This document shows, one piece after another, positions 1 to 13,508 of a stretch of 64,000 nucleotides of DNA. Position numbers and translations under genes: made by a program. How positions within the stretch are numbered: the first letter of the stretch is position 1; each line of letters opens with the position of its first letter. Source of the DNA: Lactifluus volemus (Eukaryota; Basidiomycota; Agaricomycetes; Russulales; Russulaceae); NCBI GenBank assembly GCA_022376515.1, contig WTXI01000065.1, positions 1-64,000 of the forward strand, given 5' to 3'. The notes under the pieces were generated by a model. That model saw only the letters and a list, made by a program, of their open reading frames with translations. It was not told the DNA's origin and searched no databases.

Positions 1-103
1 ACTAACCCCACCTTGACTTGCCATAGCTTGAGCTTCCCGATATCGGCAGGTAGCCTATTCGAAGCTGAAGGAGAGAAGGCCAAATCCGGTGCTGTCCTGC
101 CTC

Positions 104-1484
104 ATGGAAAATCAAATAAACGACAGCAGGACGCTATGTCCCACGTGCCTTTTGTGGAGTGTTGATTGACCTGGGCGTAGTGAGGATTATCTCTCAGTTC
201 GCGGCAATTGAAAGGCTCCCCAATGAGGTTCTCACAGAAATATTCATCTTCGATCGACTCATTTCCATTTCCCTTTCACAAAGTTACTGGTTCCCAAGGC
301 AGCTGTGGAAATGGCAGAGGCTCGCCCACGTGTGTCGAAAATGGCGACATATTATCTTCGATTCACCCCGCTCCCTTGATCTACGGCTCTTCTGCACCTT
401 TGGGACCCCTGTGAAAGATAACTTGGATTGTTGGCCAGCATTCCCTATTGACATGCATTATCGTTGGGGTGGAAACTACGCAAATTCCAACATCGAGTAT
501 AAAGACGACATAATGGCGGCGCTCCAGAATTCAGATCGCATATGCAAAATACGGCTAAATGTGACAACCTCACTATTTGAAAATTTAACCTCACTATCAA
601 GGGAGTCATTTCCCATGCTAGAACACCTCGAACTGGGGTCAGACACTGATAATGGGTTTATCCTTCCAAATGAATCTTTCGTAGGATCTTTCCCGAACCT
701 ACATGTCCTCCATGTGGCCAAGATTGCATTTCCGGCGTTCCAACGAGTCCTACCGTCGGCCAGGAATCTTGTTGACCTTCATCTTGAAGCACTACCGAGT
801 AGTGGGTATATCACCCCAGCAGCGCTCCTCGCTTTCCTGCCCGTAATGACTCGCCTCGAATCACTCTACCTTCATTTCCATTCCCCAATTTCTCGACCCA
901 TCTCAGGAGGATACCGCCCTGCACCTCAAGGCCGCGCGGTCCTTCACTCTCTGAAATGGTTTACATTCTATGGTGTTAGCGAAGATTTGGAGTGCCTTTT
1001 ATCCGGGATCGACGCCCCTGGCATCATGTACATCAATGTAACATTCTTCAATCAGACTACCATTTTTGATACCTCCCAGTTTCTCCAGTTCACTTCTCGC
1101 ACAGAAACGCAAATGTCGCACGATACGGCAGAGCTGTATTGTTTAGAGAGCGATATTTCCATGACCCTTACTCGACGAGGAAGGCCGCTTCAAATGATGT
1201 TGAGGGTCTTATGTATGCGGCTAGATTGGCAACTGTCTTGTATGGCAGAGATCTTTGCCGAGCTTTATCCTATCGTCCGTGATGTGCGAAACTTTCACGT
1301 CAAGGCAGATCCAAGCTTCTCACAAGATGATTTAGACCCCTCTCCATCGTTGGAGCTTTTCCGCCCTTTCACAAATGTAGAGGAGCTCTTTTTGCCTCAG
1401 CACATCGCATCGCACGTCGGGTATGTCTTGGAACGGGAAGGGCTGGTGCTGAACGCGCGTGTGACAGGTGTCGAGGTACTGTAA
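104..1484 (+). pseudogene. F-box family protein, copy A (decaying)
   Basis: The frame from about 198 to 1484 encodes an F-box-like N-terminus (IERLPNEVLTEIF, then LAHVCRKWRHIIFDSP) followed by leucine-rich sequence of the basidiomycete F-box type, normally a substrate receptor of SCF ubiquitin ligases. No usable ATG lies in the long exon. In the better copies C and D an 18-nt first exon (Met-Asn-Asp-Thr-Arg-Lys) is joined by a 64-65-nt intron. Here the matching exon would be 104-133 with an upstream ATG, but the donor GTATGT has become CTATGT at 134, while the acceptor CAG at 195-197 survives. The C-terminus stops at 1484, about 50 codons short of copies B and C, and the lost tail is still readable downstream. 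This points to a pseudogene, or a gene with altered splicing. Confidence 0.75.
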
Positions 1485-3134
<1,650 letters not shown>

Positions 3135-4259
3135 CTTTATTAATAAATACACGAGTTCGTCGAGAGCGGAGGAGGACAAGGCAGGCGAGAGGACGAGAAT
3201 GGGCGTACATGGCGTACAGCGAGGTCTCGAGGCCAGCCGCGTGGCCGACCTTACAGCGGATGGACGCAAATGGCGCCGGAAAGTCCGACAGGATGCAGTA
3301 GTCAATGTTGTGATACATGGCGGGGATGATGCGGGTGGTGTGGCAAGCAGGCTGAGCCGCTGAGGCGAAACCCTAACCACAGATGGGTTTTACGAGAAGC
3401 GTGACCACCACAGGGGAGGTCCAAAAATGCACCCAACCTCTTCTTGCATGCATACTTGACGGCCGTATCACTTAAGGGACATGCAACTGATAAGGCCTTG
3501 GATCGGGCAGTGATGGATGGGGAGGAAGAAATATCACTCACTCTGTGGAGTGGGAAGGTCACGGTGTTGTTGCATAACGCGAACAATAGGTTTCTTTGCC
3601 AAATATTGATGTACGAATATTCTGAAATGGGTCATCGTTCACTTTCGTATGGTCATAAAGCTCTAGTTGAACAAGTTTGAGATCGATAGGAAACTCACAC
3701 GAAGGAAGCACGTTGACAGCATGCGAATAAATTACCCGTGTCGAATGTAACCAACGTCGCCGATCGATATGTGGTCATAGAGCTAACAATCACATAATCA
3801 GATATAGTTGAACTCGAACATTCTGGCAGTGGAAGAGAATTTCTGGGGAGAACCCAGTCTAGTAGGGAGCCAGGACCAAGCGGAGTAGGCGCAGTAGGCG
3901 CCTGGACAGCTAAATAAGTCCCGACGAATTATTAAGCCCGGCCCTAGAAAGCGTACCCATAGCGAATGGACCCCCTACGCCAGAAATCATTGTTGACCCC
4001 AATCATCGCCTCTCTTGAGTACGTCTATCACCCTCACCAGTTGGGCTAAAGGTAACTTATCAATTCTCGGAATAGGCTTTACGACTGGAATAGCATCCCC
4101 ACTCCGTTCGTCCTGCCCCTCTCTTTCGATATGATTCCTGCAATACTAATCCCACTTTAACTTGCCATAGCCTGAGCTTGCCAATATTAGCAGGTGGCCT
4201 ATTCGAAGCTGAAGGAGAGAATACCAAAACTGGCGCTGTCCTTCCTCATGGAAAATTAG
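3135..4259. other. Conserved spacer between the adenylate kinase remnant and F-box B
   Basis: Bases 3380-3680 contain an open frame of 78 codons (3444-3680, +) matched in the inverted arm at 55197-55379. The differences between the two copies are mostly amino-acid changing, and the right copy has a stop, so coding is doubtful. Bases 3840-4259 are the shared upstream region of the F-box genes, also found before copies C, D and E. Confidence 0.5.
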
Positions 4260-5778
4260 ATGAACGACACCAGGAAGGTATGTCCCACGTGCCATAAGTG
4301 GAGTTTTGATTGACCTGGGCGTAGTAAGGAGTATCTCTCGGCATGCGGAAATTGAAAGGCTCCCCAATGAGATTCTCAGGGAAATATTCATCTTCGACCG
4401 ACTCATTTCCCTTTTACCAGGTCGCTGGCCCCCAGGGGAGCCGTGCCAGTGGGAATGGCATAGACTCGCGCACGTGTGTCGAAGATGGCGACATGTTATC
4501 TTCGATTCACCTCACTCCCTTAACCTGCAGCTCTTCTGCACCTATGGGACCCCTGTGAAGAATAATTTGGACTGTTGGCCACCATTGCCTATTGTCATGC
4601 GATATCGTTCGGACTTCTTGGGCCTTTCCTCCCCAAATCACAAGACCGGGGACGAAGACGACATAATGGCTGCGCTCCAGAATTCGGATCGCATATGCGA
4701 AATACGGCTAAATATGACAACTCCACTATTGGAAAAATTATTCACACTACCACAGAAGCCATTTCCCGCGCTAGAACACCTCGAGCTGGCCGCAGACACT
4801 GACAATGGGCTTATCCTTCCAAATGAATCTTTCATAGGACCATTCCCGAAGCTACGTGTCCTCCATGTGGCCAGGATTGCATTTCCAGCGCTTCAACGGG
4901 TTCTACCGTTTGCCCGAGATCTTGTTGAGCTTCATTTCGAAGCACTACCGAATAGTGGGTATATCACGCCAGCAGCGCTCCTCGCTTTCCTACCCGTAAT
5001 GACTCACCTCGAATCACTCACCCTTTATTTCCGTTCCCCCATTTCTCGACTCATCTCAAGAGGATACCGCCGTGCACCTCAAGGCCGCGCGGTCCTCCTC
5101 GCTCTGAATCAATTTTCATTCCACGGTGTTAGCGAAGATTTGGAGTGCCTTGTATCCGGGATCGACGCCCCTGGCATCACGGTCATCGATGTAACGCTCT
5201 TCAATCAGGCTACAAATTTTGATACCTCCCAGTTTCTCCAATTCATTTCTCGCGCACCTACGCAAAGGTTGTATGATACAGCAACGCTGTATTATTCAGA
5301 GGGCTATATTTGGATGGACCTTAATCGACAAGCAGGACCGCCTTATTTGATGTTGACAGTCCTATGTATGCGGCTAGATTGGCAACTATCCTGTATGGCA
5401 GAGATCTTCGCCGGGCTTTCTCCTATCTTCCGTGATGTGAAAAGATTTCACTTCAACACAATTCAAGGCAACTCAGAGCAAGATTATGTGGACCATGACC
5501 CTTCTCTATTGTTGGAGCTTTTCCACCCTTTCACAAATGTGGAGGAGCTCACTTTGCCTAGCTACGTCGCATCGCACGTCGGGAATAAGTTGGAGCGGGA
5601 GGGGAATGCGCATGCGACGAGTGTCGCCCAAACATCATTTATACGAGTCGGATCGACATCGACGTATAAACCCATATCGTCATCCCAGGCCACCCCCAGC
5701 GAGTCGTCGATACCATCTCTCCCTGACTTGGCGTTACGTTCGCCAACTCAGTCGCCGTCTCCCAGGTCCCAATTATAA
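4260..5778 (+). CDS. F-box family protein, copy B (acceptor site lost)
   Basis: Long exon from about 4342 to 5778 with the F-box-like motif (AEIERLPNEILREIFIF, then LAHVCRRWRHVIFDSP), a leucine-rich middle and a Ser/Pro-rich tail (SSQATPSESSIPSLPD). The presumed first exon is 4260-4277 (MNDTRK) with a perfect donor GTATGT at 4278. The acceptor position expected from copies C and D reads CGG instead of CAG at 4339-4341, and no other nearby AG restores the frame. Spliced as in copy C the protein would be near 485 residues. It probably served as an SCF substrate receptor. Either an unusual splice site is used or the copy is recently inactivated. Copy E shares the same acceptor change. Confidence 0.7.
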
Positions 5779-6430
5779 GGTCTGAATGACCGCTTCTCTA
5801 GGAACCACTCGTTTTCGCGTGTCTTCACTCGTGCAGCCCACTTTTCCTCTCAACCCTCCACCCCTTGCTCTACTACCTTGGGTTTATTTGCGGCAAATCT
5901 CCACCCTCAGCGCGGCCATACGCCACTATCTTCGTACCCCATTCCAAGTTTCATTCCCCACGACCATGCCTTGCGCCTGTTCCTTGATGCGCCGCCAGGT
6001 GCGGCTTTCACTTCGCCCAAAGTTCCAATCCTGCTACTTGACCTGTGTCTCGATTTCCTTAATAGTTCTAACCTCCCTCATTTTTTTACTACATTATTAT
6101 GAATTCTTCTGCATCGTCTTCCGATCTCGACTGCAAGATGTGACTCGATGTTTCAATTTGTTACTTAAGAGAGTGTGACAGCGGTAAGCTACTGAAGGTG
6201 TACGGGTTGCTCTTGTTTTACTTACCACATCTTTCACTTCAGCCCCCATCTCCGTTCCCGTCCTCTCTTTCTACTGTTACCCTTTGCGCAAGGATCGTTC
6301 CCTTTCCATCTAAACCATCTGACTATGTGCCCCTCTCTCGCGATACTTCAAGTTGTACCTGTTAGGCTCACACAATTACCTTCATCTGCGTACTCACGTC
6401 TCGACATTACGCGTTGCTAAATGTCCTGAC
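5779..6430 (+). other. Conserved 3' flank of F-box B
   Basis: This stretch is similar to the 3' flanks of F-box copies A, C, D and E. It includes a pyrimidine-rich stretch and an open frame at 5786-6178 that does not keep its frame in other copies. Likely 3' UTR plus duplicated spacer. Confidence 0.5.
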
Positions 6431-6438
6431 ATTGCCTC

Positions 6439-6620
6439 TCATCGCCCGAGAGCACGCTGGACATGACCCGGATGGAAGTCGCGGACGACTATGTTATCTC
6501 CAGTCCATTCCTCGATCAGGAGCGGGGAAGTCGCCTGGTCAACGGGGAACGAGTCCGTGTTGTCCAACAAGTCAAGGGCGGGAGCTCCTGCGTCCCACGA
6601 GTACTTTTGGTTGCGGCGCA
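6439..6620 (-). pseudogene. Relic of the second F-box gene family, C-terminal piece
   Basis: The minus strand reads NQKYSWDAGAPALDLLDN, then SPLLIEEWTGDNIVVRDFHP. This resembles the C-terminal part of the intact gene at 17452-19138 (NQTYSWDAWGPSVTRW, then FPLLIEVGIGNPIVVRDFHP). Only this segment remains, and no start or F-box is attached. Another relic of the same family lies at 16085-16320, and a short shared piece is at 12420-12480. Confidence 0.65.
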
Positions 6621-6624
6621 CCTG

Positions 6625-7530
6625 GTGAAGCATTCCTGGTTTCCAACGACGTTCGTTTGGGGAAGAGTCTCCGTGGGCGAGTTTGAGCAGCTCGCTTTGG
6701 TGAGTATCCGACTCAGACATCTCCATGACTTGCTGGGTCGAAGTTATACAGAGAGGGGATGAGCGGGTTCACTTAGACGAGTATCGTTGGAGCCGTTTTG
6801 TGTTCGTATCTGAGGCCACGAGCCCACACGTGACATGGCCAGTTAAACTTCTCGGCCGCGAGGCTGATGATGCAACGTATGCAACGTTCGAAACCTTCTG
6901 ACTGCGGTCAAGCCAACTGTTGACTGTAGCATTTGATCACGTGCCAATGTAATTGACGAATTCATGAATTTTAGAACGGCGTGACATGGCCAACTTAAAC
7001 TTCTCGGCCTCGAGGCTGATGATGCAACTTTCGAAACCCTCTGACTGCCGTCAAGCAAACTGTTGATTTGGAACGATCTATAGCATATTGATTACGTCGC
7101 AATGTAAGATAAGCCTGAAATAAAGTTGCCAGAGTCCTGACGCAGTATAACTGTAGTCATGCAATTTGGTCAATCCAAAAAACGGTGTGGGGCGGAAGAG
7201 GGCTGGAATATGAAGCACGCTGTGAGCAACACGAGAAAACCAGTAGGTGATTAGAGCGCGAGGCGTGCATTGCCGCGGAGTAGAAACCCGCAATTTGCCG
7301 CGACGTCATGGAATGCCAACGCTGCTTTCTCGTCATGTGACGTAGCTAAATATTACTTCTCGGCCTCAAGGCTAATGCGCGCGCTGATGTTGCGACTGTG
7401 GCCAAGCAAACTGTTGATTTGGAACGATCTATAGCATTTTGATAAAATTCCTGAGATAAGGCTGCCAGAGGCCTGACGCAGTATAGCCTGTCTTCTTCTG
7501 TATTCATGCGTTTTGGTTAGTCAAAAAAAC
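6625..7530 (+). repeat. Dispersed repeat, left flank of the band-7 locus
   Basis: A composite repeat that recurs at about 12420-13600. It includes internal imperfect tandem units starting near 6835, 6985 and 7345, each carrying the phrase 'acttctcggcc(t/g)c(a/g)aggct' and later 'agcaaactgttga'. The copy at 7229-7310 is uninterrupted where the right copy carries a LINE insertion, so it serves as the empty site. Confidence 0.75.
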
Positions 7531-9346
7531 GGTATGTTGGCGGAAGAGAGTTGGAAAAGTACAGATGATATGAAGGGACATGCTGTGAGCATGTGAACAT
7601 GAGGCGCTGGAAACAGTGGAGTGGGTTGTTGCCGCGGAGTAGATGATCCTGGCGCCTAAATTGAACCCCTACCCGTGAACATACTTCTGACTGCTCAAAA
7701 CATAACGATTGCACAGCAATGCTGCACCAAGGCCTACTACATAAGATGCACCTTAACCATTAGCACTCCTATCACCCCCTCCCCTTCTCTTTCTCTCACA
7801 CATCTATCCTCTCAACAACTGAACCAAATTATGCCCGATGCCTCGGATTTTGGTGATGGTGTAAACACCGTCGTCGAAGCTGCGACTGCAGGTACTGGCA
7901 ATGCATACGCCCACGCGCACGCCGCTAGTGGGAGTAGCTGCGGGAAGGGTGTCGAGTTTTTACCACAGGCCAAGACTCACACTACGTTCACCAAGACACC
8001 GGACTACTTCGCGGAGGAGCGTCCGTATGTCGTGCACATCGGGAAGAAAGGTGTCCTTGGTGCCCTGCAGGAGCTCAATGAACATCTGCTCCAGGTACGA
8101 GCGACGACTCGCATAGGATCCTGTCTCACCCTTGTGGGAAAATATCTGTATCTGACGGGATCTTTTTTTTATTGCAGATAGGACACAAAAAGATTCTTTC
8201 TAACAAGGTGCGCAAGTACTGTCATGAGTACCTCTCGTACATATGGGCGTGGCTTTGCGCTCTGTATCTGAGAGGTGTAACTGACGATGGTGGTGCTGGC
8301 TGTATAGGTCCCGACAGACTGGATAGGCAAGGAGGTAGGGCCTGGGCAGATTGGACTCATTAATCATGGTGGACTGCCAAAGCTGCTCACGAAACCAGGA
8401 CGGTATCCGGGTTTCCCGTTCCGCAATTGGTGGGCGCGTTCGTACGAGGGGTCACGGGGATGTAAGTGATACCATCCCAGAATCGTCCCTCGTTCTGGGA
8501 ATCCACTGAATGGATTCTGATCTTGATCCACAGTGTCGGACAGCGTGATCAATTTCAGGGGGTTGACCGTGGTACAGGTCTCGCAGAATCAAGCTGCGGT
8601 CATTTCTGACCCGCAGAACAAAATCTTCGTGCTCAAGAACTCGGGCTTTGTCGCATATGGAATCACAGGCAGCTACGATGTGCTCGCAATAGTTGATCAG
8701 ACTCACCTTCCCCATGTGATTAAAGACAACGTCACAGGAGCAATCCTTGGTCGTAGCCTTGAGGTCCGGATGTCCACCACTACTGCCCCTTCGTCAGCAA
8801 AGGACTGCGTCGCGGCGCTGTTGTAAGTCTTCCTTCTCCAGCCCCAACTCGGTTCCCCATCCCCTGGCCTTTCGGCCTGTACGGCTGTACTGACAATGAG
8901 CGTTGCATTATGCGTTCAGTTTGGACATTCCGGCGAACAATTGCGCAGTTTTGCAGTCTGGCAATGACCTCGAGCTTCTCCCGGCTGGACAGCACTGTAC
9001 TACTCACCCAAATGTCACATTGCGTGGTCTTTACACTCTTGGCGAAAATCAATTTGAGATGTCTACAAAGAACATGTACGTCAGCTGCCTCAATCTTGCT
9101 CCATCCCCACTGAGGGCTATGAACTCCATAGATTCACCCGTGATAAAGTCCCTGTGAGGTTGAAGCTGTACTTCAAGTGGCAGCTCGATGAGCCGCTCAA
9201 GCTCGCGACCCATGGGTGTGAGACGCCCTACGATGCGCTTCGGGACAAGACCCAATCCATCTTGACACAGTTTTTTGCTCACCGTACGAATGCCCTTCTT
9301 CAGGCTAGACTAAAATTTTGACGTCTATTATAGTTGACTACGGCTC

Positions 9347-9361
9347 GATGATCGAGCAACG
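9347..9361 (+). repeat. Target-site duplication, left copy
   Basis: GATGATCGAGCAACG at 9347-9361 is repeated exactly at 11771-11785, directly after the poly-A tail. It encodes part of SMIEQR in the host exon. Confidence 0.93.
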
Positions 9362-11770
9362 GGGGGGACCTTGAACCCGAACCACCACCATGGTCCGGTT
9401 ACCCTATGCCTCGGCATAGGCAAGGTTGAGGGAAGCAGACAAGCCTACTCTCGGTGACACAAACCGCCCCCTAGGAGATGACCCCTCCAGAGCACGTAGA
9501 CCCCACAGACCACCTCAGACCCAGAGGCCCAGGGAGACCCAACCCTGACGACACCCAGTCCACCGGACTAACTTCGAACAACACACCTAGCATAAATGAC
9601 GCTCGACTACCATGTAACACTCCTAGAGAAACAATAAAATATACCATGAACCCCCCTGTTCACCCCCCACCGCTGAGCATAACCCATGGATGAACAACCC
9701 CCCACCTCCCCCCCCCCCCCCCCCCCCGAAAGAAATTTTCCAACCGCTTGACCCTGAGGTACACTAACCGAATCAGTAACAACCCGCACCCCCCTGACCC
9801 CCTCAGCACCGCAAGAGCCCACCAGCGACCATCCACACACCCACCACTATGGATGACACCATGGAAGACACCAACTCCATCACCCCCTCCCTAGACCCAC
9901 TCCAGAAAAGAAAAAGGGCCTTGTCTGACACCCACTCGGAACAAACCCCGAAACGATCGAACGAGAGCACCCCCCCCACCCCCACACCCCTATACTATCC
10001 ACACAACGCGCTTCCTCAGAGAACCTGGGAGCCTCTCCCCCCCACTCCCCCCCTCCCCTTGCCTAGAAGCAGTGCAAAGGAAAAAGACCCCAAGCAATGA
10101 AACCCAACTCCCTGAACTAACACCCGACCACCACCAAAAAACGCCAACGGTCAGAAATGAACCCACCATACCCAAAGTCGACCAGAACCCCGAGCCCCAC
10201 CCCCCAAAGGCGGCGGAAAGCCCAGCTGACCCAAGGAACGACGAAATGCTTGACCGCCTCGCAGCAGTCACCGGAAGCGGCTCAACCCTCTCCAAAGAGA
10301 CAAGGAAAACACACCCGAGAGACAAATACCTAGACACCAAGATGCCAGAAATCCACGACATACACCCATTGGGACCCCTAGAAGACGTCTCCACTATCCA
10401 AGCTCGAGAATGGACCAAGCTCGACTCCCCAGGAAAAATACTCGCCCGCCCCTTCAACCCATTAGTCCACGCACAACGGTACCATGACGAAATCGCGAAC
10501 GACTTGCTAACAGCAATCAAGGAGATCACTGATGCACCCCGAGTATCCATCGGAAAGCCCCTTCGAGGACCTCAGGTCCAAGACAATCCGAGATTCCCGA
10601 TGGCGTTCCTCATCCACGACATATCTGCGAACGACACCGAGCTCCTCACAGGCAGGAAAGTTTGGGCAGGCCCGAACATTACCTTCGAAGCGATCACCTT
10701 CCCACCTCCGAGGCCGACGTACCTCTTCACCCTAAGAGGCCTAGCGACCAGCTCAGAAGAAAACATCAAGAACATAGTCCTAGATACATGGAAAGACTCG
10801 ACCTCCTTTGCCTTTTTCGATAACATCGTAGCCAAATTCCCAGCGCAATTCAGTATCCCCCTAAGCCAAGAAATTATAAGCTTCGTTGACTCAATACAGA
10901 TTAAACGAGTGGACATAAAACAAGAAGGCGGACGGGACGACCCGCACTTCAATATCTATACCCAGAGCTCCGCCCTCTCCAGCGCAGAAATATGGATGGA
11001 CATTTGCACCCTCCTCCGAAGCCGTCAATACATATCCTCCACTCTCGGCTGCGGCCACGTCGTACCGGACGCCTTCTATTGCCCCGTCTGCCATGGGAAA
11101 GACCATCCGCGGGGCCTATGCCCCTTCCCCAAACTACCTGGCTGGAAAGAGGCAACGACCCCGCCGCGAAATGAATACGAACAACCTCGCGAACGAGCCC
11201 CTCGCGCCAGACGCTCCTTCCCATATAATGAACCCCTCCGAGGCAAAAGATTCCCCACGAGAGGAGGAGGATACAGGACCCGTCCCTACTAAAAATCATA
11301 TGATTAACTACCTAGAAAAGAATGTACATAGCTAAGAATATCAGAACCCCAACTCACTCATATATACACAGTGGCCCACGAAAGCCCGAACGAATCCCCC
11401 AACGAAACCAAGAAACCCGAATCGATCACCTACCAAAACACCGAACCAAACCCCCTGCACAAAAACGCAATTTCGAAAACACGTGACACATGGGAGAACG
11501 CCCTTAAAATACGGAACCCTAACCTACACCCCGATTGGATCACTCGAGACGAGGTTTTTTAGTGGGTAGATAAGCGGTTAACCCGCAACAAGAGTCCCAC
11601 ACTACCCCAACAAGGGTGTGCGTAAACGCATTTTTTCCCTCCTCGAGATCCCGGACCGCCAAGGCCCGCTTCAGCGTTTGGATAGAGCTGTTAGATAACC
11701 TAGTTGTTATTATCTCCTGCTATCTAATATACCGCTTCACAAAAAAAAAAAAAAAAAACAAAAAAAAAAA
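9362..11770 (+). mobile_element. Non-LTR retrotransposon (LINE), ORF1 only
   Basis: The element is 2409 bp long and flanked by a 15-bp target-site duplication. It ends in A18-C-A10, typical of target-primed reverse transcription. Near its 5' end is a hairpin (CTATGCC/GGCATAG, 9404-9419), and a run of about 16 C lies at 9711-9727. It carries a gag-like ORF1 (9849-11292), but no reverse transcriptase or endonuclease domain. Only about 480 bases separate ORF1 from the tail. It was probably mobilised in trans by a full-length relative, ORF2 having been lost by internal deletion. Confidence 0.9.
9849..11292 (+). CDS. LINE ORF1 gag-like RNA-binding protein (frameshifted)
   Basis: The first frame runs 9849-10100 (MDDTMEDTNSITPSLD, rich in Pro and Lys). 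The main frame is open from before 10072 to 11292. The two are joined by a shift inside a C-rich tract at about 10038-10062, which may be a real lesion or a homopolymer sequencing error. The long frame ends with a zinc knuckle, CPVCHGKDHPRGLC (Cys-x2-Cys-x4-His-x4-Cys), then an Arg/Gly-rich basic tail. This is the usual ORF1 layout of Tad/CgT1-like fungal LINEs, whose product coats the element RNA. It would be near 480 residues if the shift is repaired. Confidence 0.8.
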
Positions 11771-11785
11771 GATGATCGAGCAACG
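11771..11785 (+). repeat. Target-site duplication, right copy
   Basis: Exact match to 9347-9361. The host reading frame resumes here (MIEQR then SLVDSDNTEDAEGF). Confidence 0.93.
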
Positions 11786-12419
11786 CTCTCTGGTCGACAG
11801 CGACAACACCGAGGATGCGGAGGGCTTTTCTCAGATCCTTGACGCGTTGAGGACACACGCCATGGACGACTTGCACGCCGCGGCACTCGAATGTGGTATC
11901 ACTCTCAAGAACCTCGCAGTCATCGATAGGCAGTTCAAGGGTGAGTCATCGAGATATCCTCCCATGACCTGTTACCTACCATGTCTCAGGCGAGATTGCG
12001 GGCACGATGGACAAACTGACTAAGCGCGCTCTACATGCCCAGGTTGGGGCTGCTGTACGTTTCCTCCATTCAGATGGAAATACCTTAACCTGAGAAACTC
12101 TCCAGAATGTCGATCGGGACAACAGAAACAAGGTCAAGCAAGAGGAAGGTGTCCCCTCCGTCGCCCGCATCAAGGCCAAAGCCCGCAACATACGTGTACC
12201 ACACGGAGCAAACCATACGAAAACCATACCGCGGTTCCTGTCACTGGCACTACCGTAGGTGGAAGCCGATGTAGAAGCATACCCTGGAAGCCACTGAGGG
12301 AGGGATCCATGTAGAGGCATTATAATTTAACACATGACACGTTATACAGTAATTATATACAAGTCTGACTTCTAATGCTTAGTCACTGAATCTTCATGGG
12401 CCGTCACCGAAGGGATCAT

Positions 12420-13037
12420 ATGTCGGTGAAGCATTCCTGGTTTCCAACGTTCGTCTGGGGAAGAAGCTTCGTGGGCGAGTTTAAGCAGTTCGCTTTGGTG
12501 AGTATCCGACTCAAACATCTCCTTGACTTGCTGGGTCGAAGTTATACAGAGAGGGGATGAGCCGGTTCACTTAGACGAGTATCGTTGGAGCCGTTTTGTG
12601 TTCGTATCTGAGCCCACTCACCCACGCATGACATGGCCAATTAAACTTCTCGGCCTCAAGGCTGATGATCCAACGTTCGAAACCTTCTGACTGCGGTCAA
12701 GCCAATTGTTGACCGTAGCATTTGATCACGTGCCAATGTAATTGACGCATTCATGAATTTTAAAACGGCGTGACATGGCCAACTTAAACTTCTCGGCCTC
12801 GAGGCTGATGATACAACTTTCGAAACCTTCTGACTGCGGTCGAGCAAACTGTTGACTCCGAAGGATCTGTAGCATTTTGATCACATCCCAATGTAATAGC
12901 CTGAGACGCCTCGCCTAACGCAGTGTAGCCCTTGGTGTAGCCTGACTTCTTCTCTTCTTCATTCACGCATATTTTTTTAGTCAAAAAAACGGTGTGTGGC
13001 GGAAGGGGGTTGAGGTACGCTTTGAGCATGTGAACAC
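12420..13037 (+). repeat. Dispersed repeat, right flank of the band-7 locus
   Basis: Direct-orientation copy of 6625-7240. It starts with 'gaagcattcctggtttccaa' and runs to the 'gagaaaacc' box at 13038. With the continuation at 13524-13610 it matches the left copy across the LINE insertion site. The two copies enclose the band-7 gene as direct repeats. Confidence 0.75.
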
Positions 13038-13053
13038 GAGAAAACCTGCAGGT

Positions 13054-13508
13054 TTTTTTTTTTTTTTTAAATCAGCATTTATATCCCGCAACATGTGACT
13101 ATGACAAAGACGCGGTCCCTATGGGTACAGGAATGGATCAGGCGGCGGGGGGAGTGTGGGTGAGGTATAACGTTGGGCTGGACGGAAGGATGGCTGTTTT
13201 GGGGGCGGGGAAGGGAGTAGAGAGTGGGTACTATCTACAGTGAGAAGGTGTACAATCTATCTAAGGGGACATCATCCCGGGTTCCACGCTTCTCTCGGGG
13301 CTATGCAGGCGCGCGTCGCTTTCAGGAAGCGAGTCATGGCAGCACCACCCTCGGCTGTGCCTAGGAGAACGGGGAGGGAAATATCGCGGTCGATCGGGCG
13401 GAGGATTTCTTGGCGGGCGTCTGTATATAGTGGGCAATGCGAGACCACATGGTCTACGGTCTGAAGGGGTTCCCCGCAGGGGCAGGATATGGGTTTCCCT
13501 GGGAGGAA
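13054..13508 (-). mobile_element. 5'-truncated LINE, 3' end only
   Basis: The fragment is about 455 bp long and inserted in minus orientation. Its poly-A tail appears as a T run at 13053-13068. It is flanked by GAGAAAACCTGCAGG at 13038-13052 and 13509-13523. Minus-strand translation gives CGEPLQTVDHVVSHCPLY, then SLPVLLGTAEGGAAMTRFL, typical of the C-terminal end of fungal LINE ORF2 proteins, after the RNase H domain. The paralogous repeat at 7229-7310 lacks the insert, which confirms the boundaries. Confidence 0.88.

Larger units (their letters stand above)
7831..12258 (+). pseudogene. Band-7/SPFH-like protein gene interrupted by a LINE
   Basis: Exons parse cleanly at 7831-8094, 8178-8207, 8308-8461, 8534-8822, 8920-9075, 9132-9283, 9334-9361 plus 11786-11940, 11990-12054 and 12106-12258. 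Read across the LINE they give one open frame starting MPDASDFGDGVN. It contains VGPGQIGLINHGGLPKLLTK, VPVRLKLYFKWQLDEPLKL, then SMIEQRSLVD, LRTHAMDDLHAAALECGI, LAVIDRQFKGEIAGTMDKL and NRNKVKQEEG. That pattern, a beta-rich core followed by an Ala/Lys/Glu-rich helical stretch, is like the band-7/SPFH membrane-scaffold proteins of basidiomycetes. I am fairly but not fully sure of the family name. No transmembrane segment is obvious. The LINE sits in exon 7 between EQR and SLVD, and no other lesion was found, so the insertion is probably recent and by itself inactivating. Confidence 0.75.

Noticed and set aside
3444..3680. 78-codon frame conserved in the right arm (55197-55379)
   Set aside because: Differences are mostly amino-acid changing and the right copy has a stop, so there is no sign of coding constraint.
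5786..6178. 130-codon frame after F-box B, with relatives after the other F-box copies
   Set aside because: It starts right after the F-box stop and loses frame between copies through indels. It behaves like conserved 3' UTR.
9607..9840. Gly-rich minus-strand frame in the LINE
   Set aside because: Caused by the poly-C tract on the plus strand.
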